From assembly GCF_051622035.1 (NCBI RefSeq), contig NC_135356.1, forward strand, positions 29,612,290 to 29,676,289: a stretch of DNA of 64,000 nucleotides, written 5' to 3'. Numbering within the stretch: position 1 is the first letter of the stretch; each line of letters opens with the position of its first letter. Made by a program: the position numbers and the translations under genes. The notes beneath the pieces were generated by a model that saw only the letters and a list, made by a program, of their open reading frames with translations, searched no databases and was not told the origin of the DNA. Below, piece by piece: positions 10,801-21,040 of this stretch. This DNA is from Arctopsyche grandis. Lineage: Eukaryota; Arthropoda; Insecta; Trichoptera; Hydropsychidae.

Positions 10801-12015
10801 TTTAAATGACGCGTACGTTATATTATATTGTGAAGAATTATTTTTGTTTTTAAATAGTGACGAGACTTTTGCCACATTTTGTATTTATTAGCTATGATTC
10901 ATTGACCATATATTATATGTAAATAATAAATAATTTGATGATTGTGTGTTGAGATTTTTGGATGGATAAACGAATCAATGAGCCAACGATTAATGTATGT
11001 ACATATAACGATGTGCTTTAAATAGATTCTCTACACATTTTATGAGTATAAGACAGCCGTGGTGTTTCACCGTGGAGGGGGCAAGAGGAAGCGGCAGATT
11101 CGCAACTATTGTAGATTTAGTATTACATACTTTGAGAGTCAAATTCATCAAGTTATAACAAGAGTTCTTATATCAGTAGTGAATCAAAAACACGTTATGA
11201 AATCTTAAACACAAATATGTACATATGAAGATTTTCTGTTTTGCGTTTTATGAGTGTTTGGACTTTTACAGTAACACAGTGTATCGTTTATTTATTTATT
11301 TATGTGTTTTATTTTGTTGCTATTATGCGTGACGTATCGTCGACTTTTCCATTTCGCCTCTAGCTCGCACTTACTTTCCTATTCTTATCTGTCTATTTTT
11401 CTTTGCATATTTCGAATAATTTTCTTCGCTCTGTTGACGGAATTTTTCAAGTGCGATTTATTATATTAATATCCGAAAAATTCCACATTTGGTCTCAAGT
11501 TCTTTTGGGTGTAATTGGGACGAATGCCGAAGGCTAAATTTTAATTTGTCTTCAGATTTTTTTTATACCTAAATTTGCTTCGATTTTTTTTATACTTAAA
11601 TTTTTTAAAAGTTTCCACCTTTAGAAAATAATATTTTCCCTGAAACCTAGTAATCTTAGAACAGGTCATCATGTGGGTGCACTATATCAAGATTTGACTC
11701 AATTTGATCATGAAACATCGGTGCTCATAGAAAGCGGAGTAAAAATATTAACACCATTTATTTAATGATGTCCATAATAATACATAGTAATTACTTGTAA
11801 AATACTTAAATTTATAATATGCACATATGGAGAAAAACACCGTTGATAATCATTACCTTGAAATTCAATGTCAATTTAAGAGTGTTTGTGTTACATCAAA
11901 TGCGTGAAATTGACTCATTACATGAATTAGTCAAAAATTTCCATTTGGGTTAATTTTTGAATTAAAAAAAAAATCAACATTTCATACGCGAATTTATAAT
12001 ATGTAGTTTCGGATT
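10801..12015. other. AT-rich intergenic DNA, nothing recognised
   Basis: No ORF of note and no repeat that I could match elsewhere in the window. Confidence 0.45.
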
Positions 12016-12019
12016 CAAA

Positions 12020-12480
12020 ATCTAAAATGAAAATTTTTCAATTTATATCATCACCACCAACAGCCGCTCAACATCCACTGTTGGATGAAGGCCCCTCCAA
12101 CACGCTTCTACTCGTCTCTGTTTTGCGCAACTCTCACGTTTTCCTAATTTCGTCTACCCATCTTCCCTGCGGTCTTCTTTTAACCCTTTTGCTTTCTGTC
12201 GGGTACCATTATGGCGCTTCTTTTATCCAACTTTACTCCATTCTTCTAGCCACGTGGCCATTTCAATGTCTTTACTCTTTACGTACCATTCTAGCACTTG
12301 TTTTGTCATAAATAATTATTTACTACTTATGTATATAATACTATTTTATTATCTAGTAAAATGCTATCGGGCATGCAATAACTATTGAACATTAGTTTGG
12401 TCTTATCTACATTATTTTTTTATCCCATTTTCCTACTTTCCCTGTTCAACTGTGTTAGTCTGTTAAGTAGATATGATTCA
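12020..12480 (-). pseudogene. RTE-like non-LTR retrotransposon fragment, copy 1
   Basis: Read on the minus strand it matches the C-terminal part of an RTE-type reverse transcriptase. A broken frame gives the conserved phrase RPQGRWVDEI near 12165. The segment 12310-12470 ('gggcatgcaataactattga' and its continuation) repeats 50430-50580 of the fuller copy. Several in-frame stops make it non-functional. Confidence 0.65.
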
Positions 12481-13185
12481 TTAATTGATGACTGTTGTGC
12501 TGTTATTATGACAATGGTCTACATATATTGCAAATTTGAAAACAAAGATATAGTAAAAATAGTTAATAATGTAATTAATTTATTTTGTCTATTATTGGTC
12601 TAAGCCAGTTTCAGTATGATTAGTGTCTAATAAGCGTGTTTTTCAAGTAGATTCGTATATATTGTTAATTATGGTTTAAGTCATTTGAGGCTATCATTTT
12701 CACAATAGTAAAAAATTAAATCCATTGATTAATTCTATATTTTTGAGTTTACAAACGCTTTAAGTCCAATATAGAAACTACATATTTATATACATTGCAT
12801 GTAATATACATATTTTATATGGCACACTCACGAAGAGAAAAGTCATACGGTAAATTTTGCCTTCAAAATTTGTTAGAGAGAGATCACAAGACAGACTCAA
12901 ATAGACAAATCTTTCAAATACTTTTATGAAATGCAATAAACAATTCTTTTGACAAATGCAAATTTTGAAATAAAAATGTTATATATGTACCATATATTTG
13001 AAATAAATAAACGGAATTGACGTATGTATGCATGTTTTTTGCATGGACAAGTATGGAGATTTCAATAAATATTAAAATAATATCATATAAATATTACAAT
13101 TGTCACTGAATAAGACATATGTACACATGTTAATGGTATGAGGGGGCGATGCGAATTGACCGCTGAAACCGTTAGCGACAATAGC
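12481..13185. other. AT-rich intergenic DNA, nothing recognised
   Basis: No gene-like frame or matched repeat is visible. Confidence 0.4.
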
Positions 13186-13189
13186 CTCG

Positions 13190-13229
13190 ATACATTAATA
13201 GCAGATAATATTGTCTGCTATTAATGTAT
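13190..13229. repeat. Short perfect hairpin
   Basis: ATACATTAATAGCAGA (13190-13205) pairs with TCTGCTATTAATGTAT (13214-13229) around an 8-base loop. It sits just outside the left end of an M1-family element. It may be the footprint of a small inverted-repeat element. Confidence 0.5.
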
Positions 13230-13264
13230 TTTTTATTTATTGTGTTTTTATTTATATAAAAATA

Positions 13265-13740
13265 TGAACTGTAGTAAGACGAGAACCGAGCATGCTGTCG
13301 CATTCGTGCAATGTGCCTTAACATTGTAAGGACGTAAAATTATTTTCTTATTTTTTTTAAATTATTTCTTATTTAACTATATAATATTATTACAATATAA
13401 TTAAATACAAGGTCTTTAATAATACATTACTGTAAGTTTTGCTGTCCATAACATGGCGTTGACAATTACATTTTTTGCTTAAAAAATATAAACTTCCATT
13501 AATATAAAATATACGTATTTCATAAATAAATTAATAATATCAACAATGCATTTTATATTAAAACATTATTAATGTAAATATTTCAAAACACGAACTCAAA
13601 AAATAAAAGTCATAATCTACCGACAGCTATACACACGAAAAATATTGTATTTCTTGACCAAAATACAATGCAATACTGAAACGAAATGTGATTGGCCATC
13701 GCGGGTCAAGTGTTCATTTTACGTAAGTCTCATGCTAGGC
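13265..13740 (+). mobile_element. M1-family inverted-repeat element (MITE-like), full-length copy
   Basis: It starts near 'gcatgctgtcgcattcgtgc', has the shared middle 'acaaggtctttaataataca' and 'tttgctgtccataacatggc', and ends in 'tgattggccatcgcgggtca' plus TTTTACGTAAGTCTCATGC. Its ends resemble each other in inverted orientation (ACTTACG...GCATGCTRTCGYATTC). Other copies: 3040-3260, 35500-35780, 45110-45540 (reverse) and 59545-60050. It has no ORF, so it is non-autonomous. Confidence 0.7.
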
Positions 13741-14205
13741 CGGTTCATCTATAAATAATTAATGAATAATAGTTTTGTTTATTTTATGCCTACATGTGTA
13801 TCATGATATATACATAACTGCCAGTTTCTGTCGGTACACAATTTTATTTTATTTAAATTGGCACACACACATAATAAAATACAAAAAAAGAAAGCAGTAC
13901 AGTGAGACAAAAAAATATACAAATATAAATGAAAATATTATATTCCATGTACTATAGTGATAAAATTTACCACATGATAAAATTTACAAGCATTTGTTTT
14001 CAACAAAAGTTATTAATAGATAAGACTTGGTGAACTAAAAGACATATGTATACTCTTTGTACACATTTCAAACCAATGACTCGACTGGTTGTATTATATT
14101 GTGAAGAAAATCGACAAGTTGAAAAAAGTTACTCATCTATGAGTTTAGCCACGGCAATTGCAATTGCTTTAATAGCCATATATTTATCAACAAATCCCTT
14201 CATCA

Positions 14206-14849
14206 CAGTGGCGTAACTACCGCGCCCGCAGACCCCGCAATGCGGGGGGGGGCGCCGAGACCTGGGGGGCGCCACGAAGCGCGCCTTTTTCACGTATTTT
14301 TTAATTTGTTCCGTAATTTTTTTAAAAACTTCTCTTATTTTGCAACCTATTTGTGCTATATGTGTATGTACATACATTAACATATTTTGAATTTATCCTC
14401 ATTGTGTGATTGATCTATGCCAATAGGGCTAGAAGATTACCGTCTTTTTCCATCTTTTGAACGTCAGTGCCACTTCAACCTATTAGCTGAGAATTTTCTT
14501 ATTCTTGTATATATTTTTTCAATGTGTAAACAATAAAACAAAATTATATGATTAAAACCAATAAAGTTTATAAATTTTTCGCTGCCACCATTAACAGGTG
14601 GGAAGTTTTTAAGGAAAATTCACCATCAGTTACTTTAAACAGATTGTGCACTGCTTGTTGGTCGTCCAGATTAAACTATTAATGCACTTTGATATATAGG
14701 TACATATATCGATACGTAAAAAAGTATAAATATTAATTTGGAAAGTTATTTTACTAATATTAATATATGGGGAGGGGGGTGGGGGGGGGGTGGGGCGCCT
14801 TGAAATATTTTGCGGGGGGGCACTAGGAATTCACGCTACGCCACTGCAA
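14206..14849. mobile_element. Non-autonomous hAT transposon with CAGTGGCGTA termini
   Basis: The left end CAGTGGCGTAACTAC (14206-) mirrors the right end, which reads in reverse CAGTGGCGTAGCG. This is the terminal signature of many animal hAT elements. TTCATCA flanks both sides (14199-14205 and 14851-14857), consistent with an 8-bp hAT target duplication with slight slippage. Both subterminal zones carry long G or C runs (14241-14270, 14768-14795). The interior holds no transposase. Confidence 0.8.
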
Positions 14850-14967
14850 GTTCATCAACGGGTCATATTAATTATTTCAAGCAGGTCGAACGTTTATGAT
14901 CAAACAAGTTATACTATTTATAGAAAAACATTGGCCTATTGTCATAATTACCAGCACATAAACATTT

Positions 14968-15400
14968 TACAGTTGATAACACACTAAACACGTATGCATG
15001 TATGTATGTATTATGTAGGTACCCAAAACGGAGTAAATCCGAATGCGTGTCGATTGACCGTTGGGTCGCAGTTTACCAATCCCGGTTATGGCGTAAATCG
15101 AACGGTTCCAGACGCTACTGTTACTCGGACTTCCGGTGGGTTTTGTCGCCACACTTCCGGTGATTAAGCATTTGGTGGAAAGCGATCTGTCCTGCATTTC
15201 AATTAGACGTGGATCGACAGCGTCTGAGATGATCCGAGGGGCTTGCTTTCTCCCGATCAAAAGAGAATTGTTTTCTGTGAATCCAATATGATGCATGTGA
15301 CGTGCGCTCCCCGGCCGACACGGTCCGGTGCCGGCACGCAACCACTGTAACGTAAGAGGGTTCGCTGGCTCGTTGAGGATTGCTCTGTTCAATGGTCAGC
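14968..15400. other. GC-richer patch, possible promoter or exon region
   Basis: From about 15030 to 15400 base composition is balanced and CpG-rich. A minus-strand frame of 141 codons (15392-14967) starts MNRAILNEPANPLTLQWLRA but ends in simple-repeat residues, and I do not recognise it. A second minus frame overlaps it. It may be a first exon, a promoter or old repeat DNA. Confidence 0.3.
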
Positions 15401-15599
15401 ATTCACATGGACATGTGTGAGTCTCTGGATACCATTTCAGTAGTAGCTAGGGGCATTATGACAAACAGACATATTAAGAAACAAGGGTGCTACTTTAGTA
15501 TGCGGTCTACCTTCACATATGTATGTACTTTAGTATGCGATCTACCTTCACGATTTTACTTTAATATGCGGTCTCACTGTCTCAGTTCTCGCGTGTGAC

Positions 15600-16400
15600 A
15601 CTGACTGAATAATTTATTTTATTTATAGTTGGTTTTGGACCATTGTCAACCTAAGGACCACAGGAAGAACCTTATGCGCCACAATGGCCTACATTTGTTA
15701 AAGAAAAACAAAAAATAAAAAGCAAAAATTCAAAGGCAGAAAAACACGATAAAATGAAAAAATTAAAATAAAAAAACAGAAAACAAAAGAAAAAAAATAA
15801 ATAAACAAAGGTGTAAAAATTAAATAAATAAAATCCTCAAATCCTATTCTTAGTTTCACAATGACCAAAAAAAAAAAAAAAAAAAATAGTACCTAAAATA
15901 TCGGTCTCCGTGGCGAGACAGAATGTTAAATTACAGAAAACGCAAATATCGGAAGGCAAAGATTGAAAATCGAAAAATCTTAAGTCGAAAGATAAAAAAA
16001 ATGGTGCACTTAATTTGCGCGAGCAGGATACAACAGGAACAAGAGGACCAGGCTTTTCCTCCCGTATTAATGTGTGCGCGCAGAATACGGGAGGAAAGGT
16101 ATGTTCCTCTTATTCCTGTTGTATCCTGCTCGCGCAAATTAAGTGAGTATGTACCGTTTACCATGCACCATTTTTTTTTGATCTTTCGACTTAAGATCTT
16201 TCGATTTTCGATCTTTGCCTTCCGATATTTGTGTTTTCTGTAATTTAACATTCTGTCTCGTCACGTAGACCCCTAAAATATACATAAGGAGAAAGAAAAA
16301 GAAAAAGTAAAATAAAATCACAGCGAGGCCCAAATGGAAGAGAGTAGATTAATATTCCACACATACATCACATTCAAATTAAGAAAATAGTGATGAGCGC
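15600..16400 (-). mobile_element. Jockey/CR1-like LINE 3' end interrupted by a foldback MITE
   Basis: Read on the minus strand, 16320-16400 ('cagcgaggcccaaatggaag' and onward) matches 9200-9275. The stem-loop (CCATTGT near 15640 with ACAATGG near 15682) matches 8923-8968. So this is the 3' untranslated end of the same LINE family. The foldback element at 15902-16271 splits it. Confidence 0.65.
15902..16271. mobile_element. Foldback (palindromic) MITE, copy 2, with 10-bp target duplication
   Basis: It has the same arms and centre as the element at 1655-2056. It is flanked by the exact duplication CCTAAAATAT at 15892-15901 and 16272-16281. Its length is 370 bp. The intact duplication and strong arm identity argue for a fairly young insertion. 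Overlapping open frames on both strands are a by-product of the palindrome. Confidence 0.88.
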
Positions 16401-16560
16401 AGGTTCGTCCAGTTGTCCAGTCCACATTGTCCAGTTCACGCATTCGGCAAAGAATTTACGGAATCCGTGAACTGGGCAACATGCTTGCATTTTTCACGCA
16501 TTCGGCAATTCTCTTGCCGAATGCGTGTAATAGACAATTTCACGGATTCGGTGTAACATA
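16401..16560. repeat. Cluster of overlapping perfect hairpins
   Basis: CACGCATTCGGCAA (16495-16508) pairs perfectly with TTGCCGAATGCGTG (16514-16527). The same 14-mer also stands at 16437-16450. CCAGTTCACG (16431-16440) pairs with CGTGAACTGG (16466-16475). GTCCAG occurs three times just upstream. It directly abuts the LINE remnant. The family is unknown. Confidence 0.7.
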
Positions 16561-16926
16561 TATAACATTTAATTAAATTGCATACATATTTTAATATTTA
16601 TGATGAAATGAGTATGATATATGAGCTTCGAATTTAGAATATGGAGATAATAAACTACCTAACCAGCTCAATTGATTCAAATGATGAAATATATTTAAAA
16701 ATAATTAGAAAGTAATTTCTTTTTCTTTTTTTATGTACATTTCATAACGATATTTAAATTGTATCGCTATAAAATATTTCATAGCATATTTAACATTATT
16801 ACAATATACATATGTATACTAAGTTTATCAGTTTAAAGCATTTAAATAAAAAAAAAATTTAAAAAAGTTCTTTTAATAATTACAACAATTATAACAAGGT
16901 TGACAGGTTCGATCCCGTGGGTTGAA

Positions 16927-17067
<141 letters not shown>

Positions 17068-17393
17068 CGTGTTGCGTGTTGGAAAACATGCAAATTTTAA
17101 AATCGCGTGTGAGTTCGGCCGCAAAGAATCTTCGCTATTCGAAAGATTTGCTCGACCGTGATTGCAGGTGAATGAAGTGTGCACAGACTCTTCTTTTTTC
17201 GGTCTCTCTCCATCATAAAAATGAAAGTATTCGCGTGTATCTAAAATGTCAATGTTGTAAGACTGCATTTTGCACAATGAAATGCATCGTATGCAGTACA
17301 GATATCTACGTACACTGTTAGAAAGGATGCTATGCATTATATTATACGTAGACAGCAATTAAAATTAATTAAAATCGTTGTATGCGAATTTGC

Positions 17394-17554
17394 AATGGCT
17401 AACGCGGAAAATTATTACGTGTACGTTTATAGGCAGTCGACCGTCCCAAAACCGTTACGTCTCGAATTGAAAGTCAAATTGACTTCCAAATTAGTCGGAT
17501 TACTTGGAATGAGATCATACGTACGTGGGATGGTAGAGCAAGTTCCCGGAAGGT
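17394..17554 (+). CDS. Possible small exon or short gene, unidentified
   Basis: An ATG at 17394 opens MANAENYYVYVYRQSTVPKP, then LRLELKVKLTSKLVGLLGMR, and reaches VEQVPG. A candidate donor (GGAAG|gtgatt) follows just before the stop. The reading frame has more balanced composition than its surroundings. I do not recognise it and found no partner exon. Chance is a fair alternative. Confidence 0.2.
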
Positions 17555-17984
17555 GATTTGACAACAGAATGCAAAATTTACAATCGATCTTTTGACATCT
17601 AGTGTTTGCAATCAAAATCCAGTTTGAAATGGAAAAACTGGGATTCCACCAAATTCGAAACGTGCGCTAGCATTAAATTGGTTTGGGAATTACGTGACAT
17701 TATCACAAATATGAAAATATACCAATTTTGAACGCATCAATTGCTTTAATTAGATTCGAGAGCATCAAATTCTTAATCTTCAATTTGTAAGAAAATATCT
17801 GTGCTATTGAGGCTATAATGAAGTCATAATCAAATAATTTTGGTTTTTCTAACAAATTAATTCGTCTTTCCACTAATTACTCGACAGATTAGCATGAATT
17901 TAATAAATATATTACTCTTCGTTATTAAATATCCCACTTTTTCGGGCGTTCCACACGGTTCTAATCTTGGTCCAATACTTTTTT

Positions 17985-18358
17985 ATACATTAAAAAAAAC
18001 TGTGCATATGATTTTAAGCACATTCGTAAAATCGGCAGAGTATTCTTAAAGATAAGTTAAATAATAGCAGAAGTGCTTTAAAAGTCATTGAACTCATTTA
18101 AAATGTTATGAAAAATATAATTGTATTACAAAATATTGGATGATTGCATAAGTTCTTGCTTATTTTCTGTTAAAAATAGCTTTACATAAAAATTGGGCAC
18201 GAACTTATGTAATCATCCAATATTTTGTATAAAAAATAAAATTAAAACGTTTCCAATGCCTTTTTAAGCACTTCTGCTATTATTTAGCATATCTTTTAAA
18301 CCCTCTGCTGATCTTACGAATATGCTTAAAATCATTTGCACGGTTATTTTTTTTAATA
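17985..18358. mobile_element. Long palindromic element with mariner-like inner ends
   Basis: 'aactgtgcatatgattttaa', 'taatagcagaagtgctttaa' and 'tacaaaatattggatgattg' on the left are met in reverse order and orientation on the right, ending near 18358. The inner pair (18127-18159 against 18197-18229) resembles mariner-type terminal repeats around a core of about 40 bp and is flanked by TA-rich sequence. There is no ORF. Confidence 0.6.
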
Positions 18359-18764
18359 AGTTAAAAAGCAATGGTTTAAAAGATTGGAACCTTGCGAAAC
18401 ACCAGAGAAATTAGGATATTTAATAGTAAAGTAACATATATATTAAATTCATGTTGATCTTTCAAGTAATTAGTGAAAAGTATTATAATATAATATGCTG
18501 TCTTTTCATTTACACTATCCGGAAACTTTTTGAACACCCCCCAGTTTGTATTTAAGGATGTATGTATGTATGTATATTGAATCTGATTTTCGAAATTAGT
18601 CTCTCTCATAAAAAAAAAAAATGTAGAAATAAAATACCTTAGTTTTATTTTTTTATTATTTATTTTATTATAAAACATACAAAAAACAAAATACTCACAT
18701 GGTAACCATTTTTAACATCTAATATTACATAATATAATAGTAAAATATAGTAATTAATCAAACA
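18359..18764. other. AT-rich DNA leading into the satellite-like array
   Basis: No gene is visible. A TATGTATGTATGTATGTATA run lies near 18560 and an A run near 18610. Confidence 0.4.
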
Positions 18765-20062
18765 AAAACATTGGCACTTATTAAATTCATCTAAATATTG
18801 TGCATTTTGTGCCTAAAAAGTGCATTTTGTGCCTAAAAAGTGCATTTTGTGCCTTATAAAAGTTTCATCAAACAAAAAAAAATTGTCACACATTAAATTG
18901 ATCTAAATATTGTGCATTTTGTGTCTAATAAGCGCATTTTGTGCCTTATAAAAGTTTAATCAAACAAAAACATTGTCACACATTAAATTGATCTAAATAT
19001 TGTGCATTTTGTGCCTAAAAAGTGCATTTTGTGCCTTATAAAAGTTTCATCAAACAAAAAAAAATTGTCACACATTAAATTGATCTAAATATTGTGCATT
19101 TTGTGTCTAATAAGCGCATTTTGTGCCTTATAAAAGTTTAATCAAACAAAAACATTGTCACACATTAAATTGATCTAAATATTGTGCATTTTGTGCCTAA
19201 AAAGTGCATTTTGTGCCTTATAAAAGTTTCATCAAACAAAAAAAAATTGTCACACATTAAATTGATCTAAATATTGTGCATTTTGTGTCTAATAAGCGCA
19301 TTTTGTGCCTTATAAAAGTTTAATCAAACAAAAACATTGTCACACATTAAATTGATCTAAATATTGTGCATTTTGTGCCTAAAAAGTGCATTTTGTGCCT
19401 TATAAAAGTTTCATCAAACAAAAAAAAATTGTCACACATTAAATTGATCTAAATATTGTGCATTTTGTGTCTAATAAGCGCATTTTGTGCCTTATAAAAG
19501 TTTAATCAAACAAAAACATTGTCACACATTAAATTGATCTAAATATTGTGCATTTTGTGCCTAAAAAGTGCATTTTGTGCCTTATAAAAGTTTCATCAAA
19601 CAAAAAAAAATTGTCACACATTAAATTGATCTAAATATTGTGCATTTTGTGTCTAATAAGCGCATTTTGTGCCTTATAAAAGTTTAATCAAACAAAAACA
19701 TTGTCACACATTAAATTGATCTAAATATTGTGCATTTTGTGCCTAAAAAGTGCATTTTGTGCCTAAAAAGTGCATTTTGTGCCATATAAAAGTGTATTTT
19801 GTACCATAAAAGTGCTTTTTGTGCCTAAAAAGTGCATTTTGTGCCTTATAAAAGTTTAATCAAACAAAATCATTGTCACACATTGATCTAAATATTGTGC
19901 ATTTTGTGCCTAAAAAGTGCATTTTGTGCCTTATAAAACTGCATTTTGTGCCTAAAAAGTGCATTTTGTGCCGAAAAAGTGCATTTTGTGCCTTATAAAA
20001 GTGTATTTTGTGCCTAAAAAGTGCATTTTGTGCCTCAAAAGTGCATGTTGTGCCTATTAAAG
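18765..20062. repeat. Satellite-like tandem array with 182-bp dimeric repeat
   Basis: The basic phrase is a 20-mer, GTGCATTTTGTGCCTAAAAA. It is built into two related monomers of about 91 bp. One has CCTAAAAAGTGC and TTTCATCAAACAAAAAAAAA. The other has GTGTCTAATAAGCGC and TTTAATCAAACAAAAACATT. They alternate, so GTGTCTAATAAGCGC recurs at 18921, 19103, 19285, 19467 and 19649, exactly 182 bases each time. The four full units between look identical. After about 19720 the array decays into runs of the 20-mer. Confidence 0.95.
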
Positions 20063-20829
20063 TGACCTACACATATTTTAGATTGTTAGACGTTTCAAAA
20101 TATGAGGTTTCTTTTAAAATGTAATCATTTTTAAAACTGCAATTGAATTCTTGCACATTACGCAAAATCATCGAGTCGCACTTTTCCTAGTAAATACGTA
20201 TCGTGTCGTGTTGAAGAAAAACGTATATTACAAGTTTGGGATAGCACAGGTACATATGTAAGATAAGTAAGAATATCACAAGACATATAAAAGCAGATGA
20301 AAAGTTGTAAATTATTATACAATAGGTAGTCAAGGAAAAGTTTCAATACAGTTTGTACGAAATAAACGAGTGGCTTATAACTTTGAAAGAAGATTTAGAT
20401 TTTGAAATATTAAAATTCGTAGGCAGAGATTTATCTCGTCGTGAGTGGGATATGTTAACAGAATCTTTCTTTCTGCAGTGTTTCATCTAAAGCCGATCTT
20501 ACACTAATTGAAATATCTCATGTTTTAGTGATCTAACGCTCGTTTGTGTTTTAATAAAAAGTGCACTCTTTCTAAGTTCAGGATAAGTTCTTTCAGGTGA
20601 TAAATGTTTGTTTAAAACGGATTGAATTTATGACCCGAAAGAGTTTACCTTGCAATTTGGTGGATTGCAGTCGTAAACATGCCGTTCGTGTAGAATCTAA
20701 AGTACATCTAATCGTTCGAGATCACTATAATAGAGGAATTTTTTCCATGGGTGCTGCAAATCGTGCAAATAAGTTTATATAATTTTAAGTAAACATCATC
20801 AATTATGGTTTGATTTTTTTTTGGTTCAA
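20063..20829. other. Intergenic DNA downstream of the CRAL-TRIO gene
   Basis: A plus-strand frame at 20597-20782 (MINVCLKRIEFMTRKSLPCN and onward) contains the phrase KVHLIVRDHYNRG and is less simple than chance frames nearby. I do not recognise it and no splice partners are evident. No other gene sign is visible. Confidence 0.35.
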
Positions 20830-20835
20830 TTTATT
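20830..20835 (-). promoter_or_regulatory. Candidate poly(A) signal of the CRAL-TRIO gene
   Basis: AATAAA on the minus strand begins only two bases after the TAA stop at 20840-20838. If used, the 3' untranslated region would be very short. A more distal signal is possible. Confidence 0.4.
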
Positions 20836-20837
20836 TT

Positions 20838-21040
20838 TTAGTCGACTTCTAGTTTCCTGAAGTTTCCTGTGATGCCTCGCAGAGGGTCTCCGGATGCTGA
20901 GCATGATAGGTTGGCATCGGTCCTCAAAGCTGACACGGCTCCCTCTCGGGCGGCTTCACTGAATAGCTCCAGACGAACGCTCATCTTGTCGTTCAACAAT
21001 AAGATGTCCCTTGAATTGAGCAGTTCCACTTTCCAAAGTT
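20838..21040 (-). CDS. CRAL-TRIO gene, coding exon 6 with stop
   Basis: Acceptor tataatttcag|AACTTTGG completes a Lys codon and gives [20 protein letters not shown], then a variable tail ending NFRKLEVD and TAA. The last residues match the usual end of insect members. Confidence 0.9.

Noticed and set aside
15923..16251. Two nearly identical 106-codon frames on opposite strands
   Set aside because: They arise because the foldback element is a palindrome; each is the mirror of the other.
18765..20062. CRISPR-like array of regular repeats
   Set aside because: Units are contiguous with no unique spacers and the genome is eukaryotic; it is a tandem satellite.
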